Of a DNA stretch of 64,000 nt, positions 1 to 7,069 are shown in pieces (the stretch's first letter is position 1; every line of letters starts with the position of its first letter). The notes under the pieces were generated by a model, which worked only from the letters and a program-made list of their open reading frames with translations, did no database searches and was not told where the DNA came from. Source of the DNA: Glycocaulis sp051859565 (GTDB lineage Bacteria > Pseudomonadota > Alphaproteobacteria > Caulobacterales > Maricaulaceae); the NCBI RefSeq assembly GCF_051859565.1, contig NZ_JBHYFK010000003.1, positions 1 through 64,000 of the forward strand, given 5' to 3'. The position numbers and the translations under genes are program-made.

Positions 1-392
1 GATTCTCCCTGAAATTTCAATGTTCAGAGTAGCATTATATTTCGTGCTTGACAACGCGCATGCCAGCGCCTACGTTGTTCGGAGTAGGCGCACTTATTAT
101 TCACCATTCAGATTGGGCTTCAATACATGGCTGCAAAACACCGACCACCGGAGGCTCACAATTTTGTGGTGATCCCTAGCTCAGCGCGCGCGCGGCAATT
201 GCGACACCGAACGGTATGCAATCGACCGGGGTTGGCGCTCAACCGCAAGCAAGGACGGAGTTGCGAATCTCTAACTGCGAAAGTCAGATCGCGCGACTGT
301 GCGACCAACGCGATAGCGGTCTCCTGCGCTGGGGATGACGCCGCGCCAGGGGCAGTTTTTCAAACCGGAAACCGCTAGGGGAAGAGATAAAT
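1..392. other. Left intergenic part of the island, no convincing gene
   Basis: I see no protein-coding gene in these bases. The only open frame of note (127-378) has low-complexity Arg/Ala/Ser composition and no ribosome binding site, so I treat it as chance. A TTGACA at 48-53 is followed 17 bases later by TACGTT, a possible sigma-70-like promoter, but it is over 300 bases from the first CBASS gene. A terminator-like hairpin sits at 66-91. The stretch probably holds the promoter region of the CBASS operon. Confidence 0.5.
66..91. terminator. Hairpin, possible terminator of a gene left of the window
   Basis: A perfect 8-base inverted repeat (GCGCCTAC at 66-73, GTAGGCGC at 84-91) encloses a 10-base loop and is followed by an AT-rich tail (cacttattatt). 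It may end transcription coming from the left, but there is no clean U tract, so the call is weak. Confidence 0.3.
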
Positions 393-1304
393 ATGAAACC
401 GACTGCGTTTGCCGATGAACTGCCTAAAGGAATCCAGCGGAGCCGATCTTTGCCCGATCCCGCGCTAGGTGCGCTCTGGGATTCGATCGTGCTTGACGAG
501 CGTATTAAAAAGCAACTGCTGTCGCAGGCTGTACTAAATTTTACAATGCGACCGAAGGTCGATCGCAGCGTTATTCCCCTCCATGGCGTCATTTTGCTGG
601 TCGGTCCGCCGGGTACCGGTAAAACCTCACTCGCGCGGGGCCTCGCCCACCGAACGGCTCAAGCTTTTCCTAGAAGTGGCTTCCGGCTACTGGAAGTGGA
701 GCCGCATACGCTGACAAGCTCCGCGATGGGCAAAACGCAGCGCGCTGTTTCGGAGCTGTTTTCGCAGTCAATAGCGGAGGCGGCAGCGCTGGGTCCAACC
801 GTCGTTTTGCTCGACGAGGTCGAAACGTTGGCCGCTGACCGCTCCAAGATGAGCTTAGAGGCTAACCCTGTAGATATACACCGCGCTACTGACGCTGTGC
901 TCGTCCAGCTCGACCTTCTGGCAGAGCGTTTTTCCAACCTTCTCTTCCTGGCAACGAGCAATTTTCCGGAAGCTGTCGATAGTGCATTTACGTCGCGCTG
1001 TGACTTAGTCCTTCAAGTGCCACTTCCGGATCGCGAAGCGTGTCGCCGTATCCTGAGCGATTGCCTGACCGGTCTTGCGAAAACTTATCCCGCTATCGGG
1101 CGGTTGGTAGATGGGTCGACGATCGCTCGCGCCGCAGAAGAATGCGTTGGCCTTGATGGCCGCGCTATCAGAAAAACAGTCGCCAATGCCCTGGCTGTAG
1201 ACCCAGAAACGGCGATGGACCCATCTCGACTGTCGCTCGAAGCCATCGTCTTTTCGGCGCGCGCCGCAAAGACGAGCCGAGTTGGAGGGCTGAGCCGCAA
1301 ATGA
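393..1304 (+). CDS. cap6: CBASS TRIP13/Pch2-like AAA+ ATPase (Cap6)
   Basis: This 303-residue AAA+ protein resembles the bacterial TRIP13/Pch2 remodellers of type III CBASS, which pull HORMA proteins off the CD-NTase and so switch signalling off. A Walker A motif GPPGTGKTS lies at residues 71-79, Walker B ending LLDE at about 139-142, a sensor-1 region ATSN at 187-190 and an Arg-containing SRCD at 201-204. The start is supported by an AGGGGAAGAG Shine-Dalgarno sequence about 6 bases upstream. It is the first gene of a run of overlapping genes; its stop overlaps the next start as ATGA. The remodelling role is known for the family and inferred here from motifs and context. Confidence 0.88.
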   Translation: MKPTAFADELPKGIQRSRSLPDPALGALWDSIVLDERIKKQLLSQAVLNFTMRPKVDRSVIPLHGVILLVGPPGTGKTSLARGLAHRTAQAFPRSGFRLLEVEPHTLTSSAMGKTQRAVSELFSQSIAEAAALGPTVVLLDEVETLAADRSKMSLEANPVDIHRATDAVLVQLDLLAERFSNLLFLATSNFPEAVDSAFTSRCDLVLQVPLPDREACRRILSDCLTGLAKTYPAIGRLVDGSTIARAAEECVGLDGRAIRKTVANALAVDPETAMDPSRLSLEAIVFSARAAKTSRVGGLSRK

Positions 1305-1777
1305 CAACCGTCGTTCGCCGTACCGTAATCAGCACCCCTCAACGCGACGCTCTGGCGACGTGGCGCTTCATCGTCAACTTGTTGACCAGCGGAAAGCAGA
1401 GCGACAATCGGACGACGCTGTTGTCCATCGAAGGGATCGCGGCCAGCGTCATCGCTGATCAGGTACCGCAGTCAGCAGCGATCGTAGTGACCTGCGACGG
1501 TCCGCGCACTCGGATTTATTGCCTTTATGATGACGACGCGATTGATGGTGCTGACGCAAATGAAAGCTTGCTCGGCTTCGACCCGTTGAACGGCGACTGG
1601 CATATTTCGTTGCCCTGTTCTTCTGACGACCTGACATGGGTTCAGTCCGCGCTGAAGAGCAAGACCAGCCGCGTTAGTGCCCGCGACCTTGCCGAGGCTA
1701 TCACGCCTGAAGGTGATGCTAAGGCCGGAGCAGCGCCTGTTCTCATTCTCGATACCAAGGGGTTTCTCGGCTCATGA
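1301..1777 (+). CDS. cap8: CBASS second HORMA-like protein (Cap8/HORMA3 type)
   Basis: This 158-residue protein sits between the TRIP13-like ATPase and the canonical HORMA protein, overlapping both genes by 4 bases (ATGA). Position, size and features such as VVTCDGPRTRIYC at about residues 62-74 and the GFDPLNGDW segment fit the divergent second HORMA proteins (HORMA3/Cap8) of two-HORMA type III CBASS operons. In such systems the second HORMA is thought to help sense the trigger or modulate the CD-NTase. The family assignment is from memory and gene order, not from an alignment; a structure prediction would settle it. Confidence 0.65.
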   Translation: MTTVVRRTVISTPQRDALATWRFIVNLLTSGKQSDNRTTLLSIEGIAASVIADQVPQSAAIVVTCDGPRTRIYCLYDDDAIDGADANESLLGFDPLNGDWHISLPCSSDDLTWVQSALKSKTSRVSARDLAEAITPEGDAKAGAAPVLILDTKGFLGS

Positions 1778-2274
1778 CCAGTGTAGCGGTAAATACCTAC
1801 ACCCATTCGGTAACCTACGTGGCCGATAACATCCTCAAGAGCATCAAGGATATTATCCGGCTAAGTGGGCTCGATCCCTCCAATCTGGTGAGCAGTTGGG
1901 ACAGCAAAATGCGCGCTCTGAAGGCGTGGCTAGGGAGCGGTGACCTTGAGACGGTTGTGCTAGAAATATTCAACCCCAACACTGGCGCGCTTATCACGCG
2001 TTGGGATGTCGATATAGTTTATAACTGGTCTTCCGGTGACGGTAGCTTTTGGACCGATACCGAACAGCTCAAGTACCATATCCGAAAGGCGGGCATCACA
2101 CCGGCTGACGCCCGCTACGAAATCCTGCTTCAAACAAAGCCCAATAGGCCTGACGTCGCTGGATGGTCAAAAGGGAAATGCCGCTCGACCGACGGCATGG
2201 TTCGACAGACCTTAGGGTCCACAATCGAGCACAGCGGTCTTGGTGGCAGCGCGGCCTATTGGAGGAAAAGTTGA
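1774..2274 (+). CDS. cap7: CBASS bacterial HORMA-domain protein (Cap7)
   Basis: This 166-residue protein looks like the canonical bacterial HORMA sensor of type III CBASS. In characterised systems the HORMA protein, once closed on a peptide, binds and activates the CD-NTase, and the TRIP13 ATPase reverses this. The N-terminal helix (ADNILKSIKDIIRLSGL, about residues 17-33), the central WDVDIVYNWSSGDGSFW segment and the TKPNRPDVAGW segment are typical in character for this family. The gene overlaps cap8 by 4 bases and ends in TGATG with the CD-NTase start, so translation is probably coupled throughout. Confidence 0.82.
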   Translation: MTSVAVNTYTHSVTYVADNILKSIKDIIRLSGLDPSNLVSSWDSKMRALKAWLGSGDLETVVLEIFNPNTGALITRWDVDIVYNWSSGDGSFWTDTEQLKYHIRKAGITPADARYEILLQTKPNRPDVAGWSKGKCRSTDGMVRQTLGSTIEHSGLGGSAAYWRKS

Positions 2275-3173
2275 TGCTCACGATCGATGAGGCTTTCCGC
2301 AAGTTCAAGAGCCGTTTGGAGTTGAATGACAAGGAGCAAAAAAACGCGTCCGCCCGGCAGACGGAAGTCCGCGAATTCATCAATACGAAATTTGGAGTGC
2401 AGGACAGCTTTCTGACTGGGTCGTATAAGCGGCACACAAAAACGAAGCCTCTGAGGGACATCGATATTTTTTTCGTGTTGAAGGATATTGAACGGCCTTA
2501 TCGTGATAAGGCGCCTTCGGTGATGATAGACGATTTATATACAGCGTTAGCAAGCAATTACGGCGATAAAGCAGTTCGCAAGCAAAGCCGGTCTGTTAAC
2601 GTCGATTTTGGTGTTGTCGTAGATGCTGACGATAATACTGACTATCGCATATTGAGTGTCGATGTCGTTCCAGCCTTCGCAACCGGTGACGACTACGAAA
2701 TCCCCGATACTGACACCGGCAAGTGGATAAAGACCAATCCTAAGATACATGCAGAGAAGGCGACAGCGGCCCACCAAGCCTTTTCCAACGAATGGAAAGG
2801 ATTGGTCCGAATGGTGAAGTATTGGAACAACAAATCTAGTCATGGCGAAAAGCCGGTTAAACCCTCTTTTCTGATCGAAGTCATGGCCTTGGAGTGTCTC
2901 TACGGCGGCTGGCAAGGTCGCTTCGACTATGAACTCCAGAGTTTTTTCACAACTCTTGCTGATCGCATTTTTGATGAGTGGCCCGATCCAGCAGGTTTGG
3001 GCCCTGCAATAAGCGACGGCATGGATGATGCGCGCAAACAGCGGGCGCGGCAGATGCTCATAGATGCAGGTCGCCAAGCGTCGCTGGCGATCAATCACGC
3101 TCGCAGCGGTAGAAACGGCGAGGCTTTGAAAGCTTGGCGGGCTCTATTCGGGCCCAAGTTCCCATTGTCCTAA
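2274..3173 (+). CDS. CBASS CD-NTase (cGAS/DncV-like nucleotidyltransferase)
   Basis: This 299-residue enzyme has the CD-NTase signature: GS at residues 49-50, the metal-binding pair D62 and D64 in RDIDIFF, and a third acidic residue D130 in SVDVVPAF. Such enzymes make cyclic di- or trinucleotides on phage sensing; with a NucC effector the expected product is cyclic tri-AMP. I chose the ATG at 2274 because GGAGG lies 8 bases upstream and the cap7 stop overlaps it as TGATG; an upstream in-frame extension lies inside cap7. It ends in PLFPLS-like residues common to relatives. Clade (C or D) cannot be assigned by eye; the two-HORMA layout recalls the Pseudomonas aeruginosa CdnD operon. Confidence 0.9.
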   Translation: MLTIDEAFRKFKSRLELNDKEQKNASARQTEVREFINTKFGVQDSFLTGSYKRHTKTKPLRDIDIFFVLKDIERPYRDKAPSVMIDDLYTALASNYGDKAVRKQSRSVNVDFGVVVDADDNTDYRILSVDVVPAFATGDDYEIPDTDTGKWIKTNPKIHAEKATAAHQAFSNEWKGLVRMVKYWNNKSSHGEKPVKPSFLIEVMALECLYGGWQGRFDYELQSFFTTLADRIFDEWPDPAGLGPAISDGMDDARKQRARQMLIDAGRQASLAINHARSGRNGEALKAWRALFGPKFPLS

Positions 3174-3199
3174 CGCCTTCGGGCAGAAAGCCAATGCAA

Positions 3200-3925
3200 A
3201 TGTCCGACTTCTCTCTTTCTCAACTTCTCGCATCCCTGCACGAAGATATTCAGGAGCGTTTGGGGCGCGTACGTAAGACTATCGGTCATCCTGGCTCTAA
3301 GGGGACTGCCAGCGAAAACGTCTGGATAGACCTGCTGAACCGATACCTTCCTAAGCGGTACCAAGTTGCCAATGCTCATGTTGTGGATAGTCTAGGGAAT
3401 TTCAGCGACCAGATTGATATTGTTGTGTTTGACCGTCAGTATTCGCCATTCATTTTCACTTACGAGAGCCAAACGATTATACCAGCAGAAAGCGTTTATG
3501 CGGTGTTCGAGGCCAAGCAAACCGCAGATGCATCTCTTATCGCTTACGCGCAGGACAAGATTCAAAGCGTCCGGAAGTTACATCGAACGAGCCTGCCAAT
3601 CCCCCATGCAGGCGGTGTATATCCGGCAAAGCCGCTCATCCCGATCCTCGGCGGCATCCTAACCTTTGAAAGTGAATGGAAACCTGCCATGGGTGCCCCA
3701 CTTGCTTCGGCTCTCGCCAGAGGGAACGACGACCGCCGACTTGATCTTGGCTGTATCGCCTCCCACGGACATTTTTTCCTCGACGCGGCAGCTCACGACT
3801 ACAGCTTTGTGAGCGAAAGCAAGCCCGCTACCGCGTTCTTGTTCCAGCTAATTGCCCGACTGCAGTTCAGCGGAACTGTGCCGATGATCGATATCGATGC
3901 CTATGCCGAGTGGTTGACGAAATAG
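3200..3925 (+). CDS. nucC: CBASS effector endonuclease NucC
   Basis: This is a close relative of the cyclic-tri-AMP-activated trimeric DNA endonuclease NucC, which destroys the host and phage DNA and aborts infection. From the ATG at 3200 the protein is 241 residues, the length I recall for E. coli NucC, starts MSDFSLSQLLASLHED, and has the restriction-like site D73, E104 and K106 (ID x30 EAK pattern) at the same numbering. The HRTSLPIPHAGG and FSGTVPMIDIDAYAEWL segments also fit. An ATG two codons earlier (3194) is possible. The gene begins 26 bases after the CD-NTase stop and completes a type III CBASS operon. Confidence 0.93.
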   Translation: MSDFSLSQLLASLHEDIQERLGRVRKTIGHPGSKGTASENVWIDLLNRYLPKRYQVANAHVVDSLGNFSDQIDIVVFDRQYSPFIFTYESQTIIPAESVYAVFEAKQTADASLIAYAQDKIQSVRKLHRTSLPIPHAGGVYPAKPLIPILGGILTFESEWKPAMGAPLASALARGNDDRRLDLGCIASHGHFFLDAAAHDYSFVSESKPATAFLFQLIARLQFSGTVPMIDIDAYAEWLTK

Positions 3926-4125
3926 CGAACGGCTCTCTTCAAGTTCAAATTCTGTAGCAGGTCAGAAACGACGATTTGTGGGCGTTGCTGTCAAAAGTAG
4001 CGTTGCGCCGCCCTTGCATACTTCTAACACATCAGCTTTGCTGTTCTGCGCTGGCCATCTCCCGTCAGCGGTATGAGCAAGGTTCGCTATGAGGGCCTTT
4101 ACTCTAGGGCAGTGGAGGCTGATCC
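3926..4125. other. Intergenic gap after nucC
   Basis: These 200 bases separate the CBASS operon from the coiled-coil gene. I see no gene or strong terminator hairpin. A GGAGG at 4114-4118 belongs to the downstream gene. Confidence 0.5.
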
Positions 4126-4602
4126 GTGTCCGACGATGATGCCGCCGCAGAGCCGCGCCGGAGCACATCTGAGTCTCGCTTCCTGCGTGGACACCTGGAG
4201 GCGCAAGAACGTGCGGCGCAAGCCGCCCGTGAACAGTTGGAGGCTGACGAGCGCCGCCGCACCGAAATCGAACAGGCTAACCGTGAGTTTGAGATACAGC
4301 GGCTGGCGGGAGAGCTTGAGCCTGTCTCTCGGGAAAAGGCCGATGAAGGGCTCAAGCAGCAATATGAGCGCAGGCGCGAGGACATTCGAAATGAGATGGC
4401 GGACGGCTACCACAAGGAAGTCGAATTGACGCTTGGCGATATCAAGGCCGACCGTGCGGCGACTGCGGTGTATATGGACCAGATCAAGCTAGAGATCGCT
4501 GAGAAATGGGCGCGAGAGGAAGCAAGGCGGCTTGAGGAACTTGAGCGTCAGGAAATCGAGCGCAGAGCAAAAGAGCGGCGGATATACGATCAGGATCGCT
4601 GA
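4126..4602 (+). CDS. Highly charged coiled-coil protein of unknown function
   Basis: I do not recognise this 158-residue protein. Residues from about 20 to the end are dominated by Glu, Arg, Lys and Ala with almost no proline or glycine, which predicts one long helix or coiled coil (for example HLEAQERAAQAAREQLEADE and WAREEARRLEELERQEIE). There is no signal peptide or membrane segment. The GTG start at 4126 is supported by GGAGG 7 bases upstream. It is the last gene before the island boundary at the tRNA fragment, so it is probably cargo of the mobile element or part of the defence module. No function is claimed. Confidence 0.65.
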   Translation: MSDDDAAAEPRRSTSESRFLRGHLEAQERAAQAAREQLEADERRRTEIEQANREFEIQRLAGELEPVSREKADEGLKQQYERRREDIRNEMADGYHKEVELTLGDIKADRAATAVYMDQIKLEIAEKWAREEARRLEELERQEIERRAKERRIYDQDR

Positions 4603-4780
4603 CCGGCTCACGGTGGGGTGGGGGTGGCATTTAGAGGGCGTTAAGCTGTCCGTGAAAGGGTCTAGAGGTAGGCTGATAACCGGGGAAACCCCGCTAAATC
4701 TCTTACACAAAAATATACACATAAATTCTAACAACGCAAAATATGCTAATAAAAACAATATATTGTCTGTTAGTGCGTTA
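4603..4780. other. AT-rich end of the island
   Basis: No gene is seen here. The last 100 bases (4690-4780) are markedly AT-rich compared with everything downstream and run straight into the tRNA-Leu fragment at 4781. This is the composition step expected at the inner side of an attachment site. Confidence 0.6.
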
Positions 4781-4837
4781 GACTCAAAATCCGCCGGCCG
4801 CAAGGCCTTGCCGGTTCGATTCCGGCCGCCCGTACCA
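4781..4837 (+). other. tRNA-Leu(CAA) 3' fragment, attachment-site remnant (attR)
   Basis: The sequence reads as the 3' half of a tRNA-Leu with CAA anticodon: loop CTCAAAA at about 4783-4789, a long variable arm with the stem GGCC-GCAA-GGCC, a T arm GCCGG-TTCGATT-CCGGC, an acceptor strand CGCCCGT, discriminator A and an encoded CCA at 4835-4837. The 5' half is missing: the bases before the anticodon loop (TTAGA) do not pair with TCCGC beyond two positions, and no D arm or 5' acceptor strand occurs upstream. A duplicated tRNA 3' end of this kind is the usual scar of integration by a tyrosine recombinase. It marks the right border of the island. Confidence 0.85.
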
Positions 4838-4865
4838 CTCTTGGTTTCCGCAGCCCATCCGGGCT

Positions 4866-5083
4866 GCGATATTCCGCGAAAAGTCGCGGGCGCGCGGTTG
4901 CGCTCTTCGGACGGCGGAACGCCGTCCGCAAGCCCGAACGGGCGTCCGAGCTCATGCTAGGAGCGACGCACGGATGTGCGGAGCATCACTAAAAATCCTA
5001 TGCGCGTTCGCGCTTTGCGGCCTGCAAGGCCAAAGGCCGCCCGCGACTTTTCGCGGAACATCGCAACGCGGAGGCGTTGCGCA
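4866..5083. repeat. Composite intergenic repeat, family A with inverted copy
   Basis: The 53 bases at 5031-5083, containing GCGACTTTTCGCGGAACATC, recur with two differences at 24474-24526. An inverted partial copy of the same core (TTCCGCGAAAAGTCGCGGGC) lies near 4872-4891. A neighbouring segment with AGCGACGCACGGATGTGCGG at about 4962-4981 recurs inverted near 24397-24416. No protein is encoded; this is a palindromic, REP-like dispersed element. Confidence 0.75.
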
Positions 5084-5095
5084 TCAAGAAAAGCT

Positions 5096-5210
5096 GGGTC
5101 TCCCGTCGGTGCGGGAGACCCCGGTTGTGTAGCCGGTTGCGCCATTTCTCCAGCTTCACCACTGACCTCTCCTCCGGGGTCCCCCGCCCCGACGGGGGAA
5201 CCAGATTGCT
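5096..5210. repeat. GC-rich palindromic intergenic elements
   Basis: Short palindromes such as GGTCTCCCGTCGGTGCGGGAGACC (as arms GGTCTCCC and GGGAGACC) and CCCCCG...CGGGGG are packed here. Similar CCCCGG-type palindromes occur at 10676-10760. They look like intergenic mosaic repeats rather than genes. Confidence 0.45.
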
Positions 5211-5227
5211 TTTTCACTGCCTTCCGT

Positions 5228-5320
5228 CGTCATTCCGGCCGGAGCGAAGCGCAGAGCCGGAACCCAGCCTTTCCAAATACTGGGTTCCAGATAAGCGCTG
5301 ACGCGCTTTCTGGAATGACG
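5228..5320. repeat. Dispersed palindromic repeat, family B
   Basis: The element starts CGTCATTCCGGCCGGAGCG and ends TCTGGAATGACG, forming a long imperfect inverted repeat with GAACCCAG and CTGGGTTC inside. A second copy is at 42176-42262 (CGTCATTCCGGG to GCCGGAATGACG), also followed by AGAGAGGG. This resembles widespread REP-like elements of alphaproteobacteria. Confidence 0.75.
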
Positions 5321-5433
5321 AAGAGAGGGATGTGAACAGCGAGCGCCGGGACCTCTTCGACGCCTCGCGCCTTGCCCCTGCCCGGCGCAGCCCTGTATGG
5401 GTGAGCGCGATGGCAATGGAGTAGCACCCGCTC

Positions 5434-6003
5434 ATGATTGAACTGGTCACAGAGGCCCTTGATGGCGTGAAGCTGGTGCGCAGCCGCCGGTTCGAGGATG
5501 AGCGCGGCTATTTCACAGAGAGCTGGAATGCGCGCGCCTTCGCCGCCATCGGCATTGATACGCGCTTCGTACAGGACAATCATTCCCGCTCGGTGAAGGC
5601 CGGGACGGTGAGGGGGCTGCACTATCAGGCCCCGCCCTTTGCGCAGGCCAAGCTGGTGCGGGTCTCTCAGGGGCGGGTGGTGGATGTGGCGGTGGATGCG
5701 CGCCGTGGCTCGCCCACTTTCGGCCAGCATTTCAAGGCGGAGCTGAGCGCGGAAAATGGCCTCCAGCTCTTTGTGCCCGCTGGCTTCCTGCACGGCTTCA
5801 TGACGCTGGAGGACGACTGCCACGTCCAGTACAAGGTCGATGCCCATTACGACAAGGCCAGCGATGGCACGGTGCGTTTTGACGATCCTGATCTCGCTAT
5901 CGACTGGGGCATGCTGGCGGCGCGTGCGGTCCTGTCGGAAAAGGACGCCGCCGCCCCGCTCTGGCGCGATTTCACCTCGCCCTTCGTGTGGCAGGGCGGG
6001 TAA
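5434..6003 (+). CDS. rfbC: dTDP-4-dehydrorhamnose 3,5-epimerase
   Basis: RfbC/RmlC is a cytosolic cupin enzyme that epimerises dTDP-4-keto-6-deoxyglucose at C3 and C5 on the way to dTDP-L-rhamnose for surface polysaccharide. The 189-residue length is usual. Family features seen are RGYFTESWN near residues 24-32, QDNHSRS at 47-53 and the GTVRGLHYQ segment with the catalytic-type His63, then QGRVVDVAVD. The reductase rfbD follows with no gap; rfbA and rfbB are not in the window. Confidence 0.93.
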   Translation: MIELVTEALDGVKLVRSRRFEDERGYFTESWNARAFAAIGIDTRFVQDNHSRSVKAGTVRGLHYQAPPFAQAKLVRVSQGRVVDVAVDARRGSPTFGQHFKAELSAENGLQLFVPAGFLHGFMTLEDDCHVQYKVDAHYDKASDGTVRFDDPDLAIDWGMLAARAVLSEKDAAAPLWRDFTSPFVWQGG

Positions 6004-6008
6004 AGGCG

Positions 6009-6896
6009 GTGGCCCGCCTTCTCATCCTTGGCCGTACGGGCCAGCTTGCCACAGAGCTCATCGCCCAGGCGCCCGCTGAGGGCTGGGAGGTGACTGCGCT
6101 GGGCCGCGACCTGGCGGATTTTGCTGACCCTCTGGCCTGCGCCGCAGCGCTGGGCGAGCACCTGCCTGCTCATGCGGTCATCAATGCCGCGGCCTACACT
6201 GGCGTTGACCGCGCTGAGAGCGAGGAGGCGCTCGCTCATACCATCAATGCTGAAACGCCGGGCAGGCTGGCCGCCTTGTGCGCCGGGCGAGGCGTGCCTT
6301 TCATCCATGTCTCCACCGACTATGTGTTCGATGGGCGTAAATCCGGCCCTTACGTGGAAAGCGACCCTGCCGCTCCGCAAACTGCCTATGGCCGCTCCAA
6401 GCTGGCAGGCGAGCATGCCGTACTTGATGGCGGTGGCCGCAGCCTGATCGCGCGTACCGCATGGGTATATTCCGCGTACGGCCAGAACTTCGTGAAGACC
6501 ATGCTGCGCCTCGGTGCCGAGCGCGGCGAGCTGCGCGTGGTGGACGATCAGCACGGATGCCCGACCGCCGCGCCTGAGCTGGCCCGCTGCCTGCTGGTGG
6601 CGGCGCGGGTGATGGCAGAGGGGCGCAGCGCTGGCGGTGTCTATCACCTCGCGGGGGCGGGGGAGACCAGCTGGGCCGGGTTTGCTGATGCAATCTTTGA
6701 CCATGCCGCTCAGCACTGGGGCCATCGTCCAGCAGTGATACCGATCACCAGTGCCGAATATCCCACGCCTGCGCTGCGCCCGGCCAATTCCCGGCTGGAT
6801 TCCAGACGGTTCGAGACCGGGTTCGGCACGCGCCCCGCTGGCTGGGAGGCGTGTCTCGGTGAAATAGTGCAAAAAATTCTCATATCAGAGAAATAG
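6009..6896 (+). CDS. rfbD: dTDP-4-dehydrorhamnose reductase
   Basis: RfbD/RmlD reduces dTDP-4-keto-L-rhamnose to dTDP-L-rhamnose with NAD(P)H, the last step of the pathway. The 295-residue protein has an N-terminal Rossmann motif LGRTGQLATEL, STDYVFDG, and the YGRSK catalytic Tyr/Lys pair. I prefer the GTG at 6009, which places the nucleotide-binding strand at the usual distance from the N-terminus, six bases after the rfbC stop; a GTG at 5988, inside rfbC, is the alternative. Neither has a strong ribosome binding site, which fits coupling to rfbC. Confidence 0.92.
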   Translation: MARLLILGRTGQLATELIAQAPAEGWEVTALGRDLADFADPLACAAALGEHLPAHAVINAAAYTGVDRAESEEALAHTINAETPGRLAALCAGRGVPFIHVSTDYVFDGRKSGPYVESDPAAPQTAYGRSKLAGEHAVLDGGGRSLIARTAWVYSAYGQNFVKTMLRLGAERGELRVVDDQHGCPTAAPELARCLLVAARVMAEGRSAGGVYHLAGAGETSWAGFADAIFDHAAQHWGHRPAVIPITSAEYPTPALRPANSRLDSRRFETGFGTRPAGWEACLGEIVQKILISEK

Positions 6897-7039
6897 CGCG
6901 AATACGCGCGAATACCCTTGTGCCACCAGCGTGCTTCGCGTTTGCAGCATGCCCTTCGCACCTGCGGTGCATGTAGACAAACCCGCCGCGTGCCGCTAAC
7001 CCGCCCCCCGACGCATGCAAATGCGCGAAAACCCTTATG
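6896..7039. promoter_or_regulatory. Repeated motif in the bkd upstream region
   Basis: The ten bases GCGCGAATAC occur twice in tandem at 6896-6915. The extended form GCGCGAATACCCTTGTG (6906-6922) recurs with two changes at 7023-7039 (GCGCGAAAACCCTTATG), 117 bases later and just ahead of the bkd genes. Spaced direct repeats before an operon could bind a regulator such as an Lrp-type protein, but this is inference. Confidence 0.3.
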
Positions 7040-7069
7040 GTACAAGGCGAAAAGGTACGGACAAAGTTC

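Noticed and set aside
127..378. Open frame of 83 codons before cap6
   Set aside because: Low-complexity composition, no ribosome binding site and no recognisable features; it lies in what is probably the promoter region.
2163..2273. Upstream extension of the CD-NTase
   Set aside because: It lies inside cap7 in another frame; the strong GGAGG site and TGATG overlap support the start at 2274.
4700..4837. A complete tRNA-Leu gene
   Set aside because: No D arm or 5' acceptor strand precedes the anticodon loop and three of five anticodon-stem pairs fail, so only the 3' fragment is present.
4957..5416. Several overlapping open frames of about 75-120 codons on both strands
   Set aside because: They lie in palindromic repeats (families A and B) and show no protein-like features.
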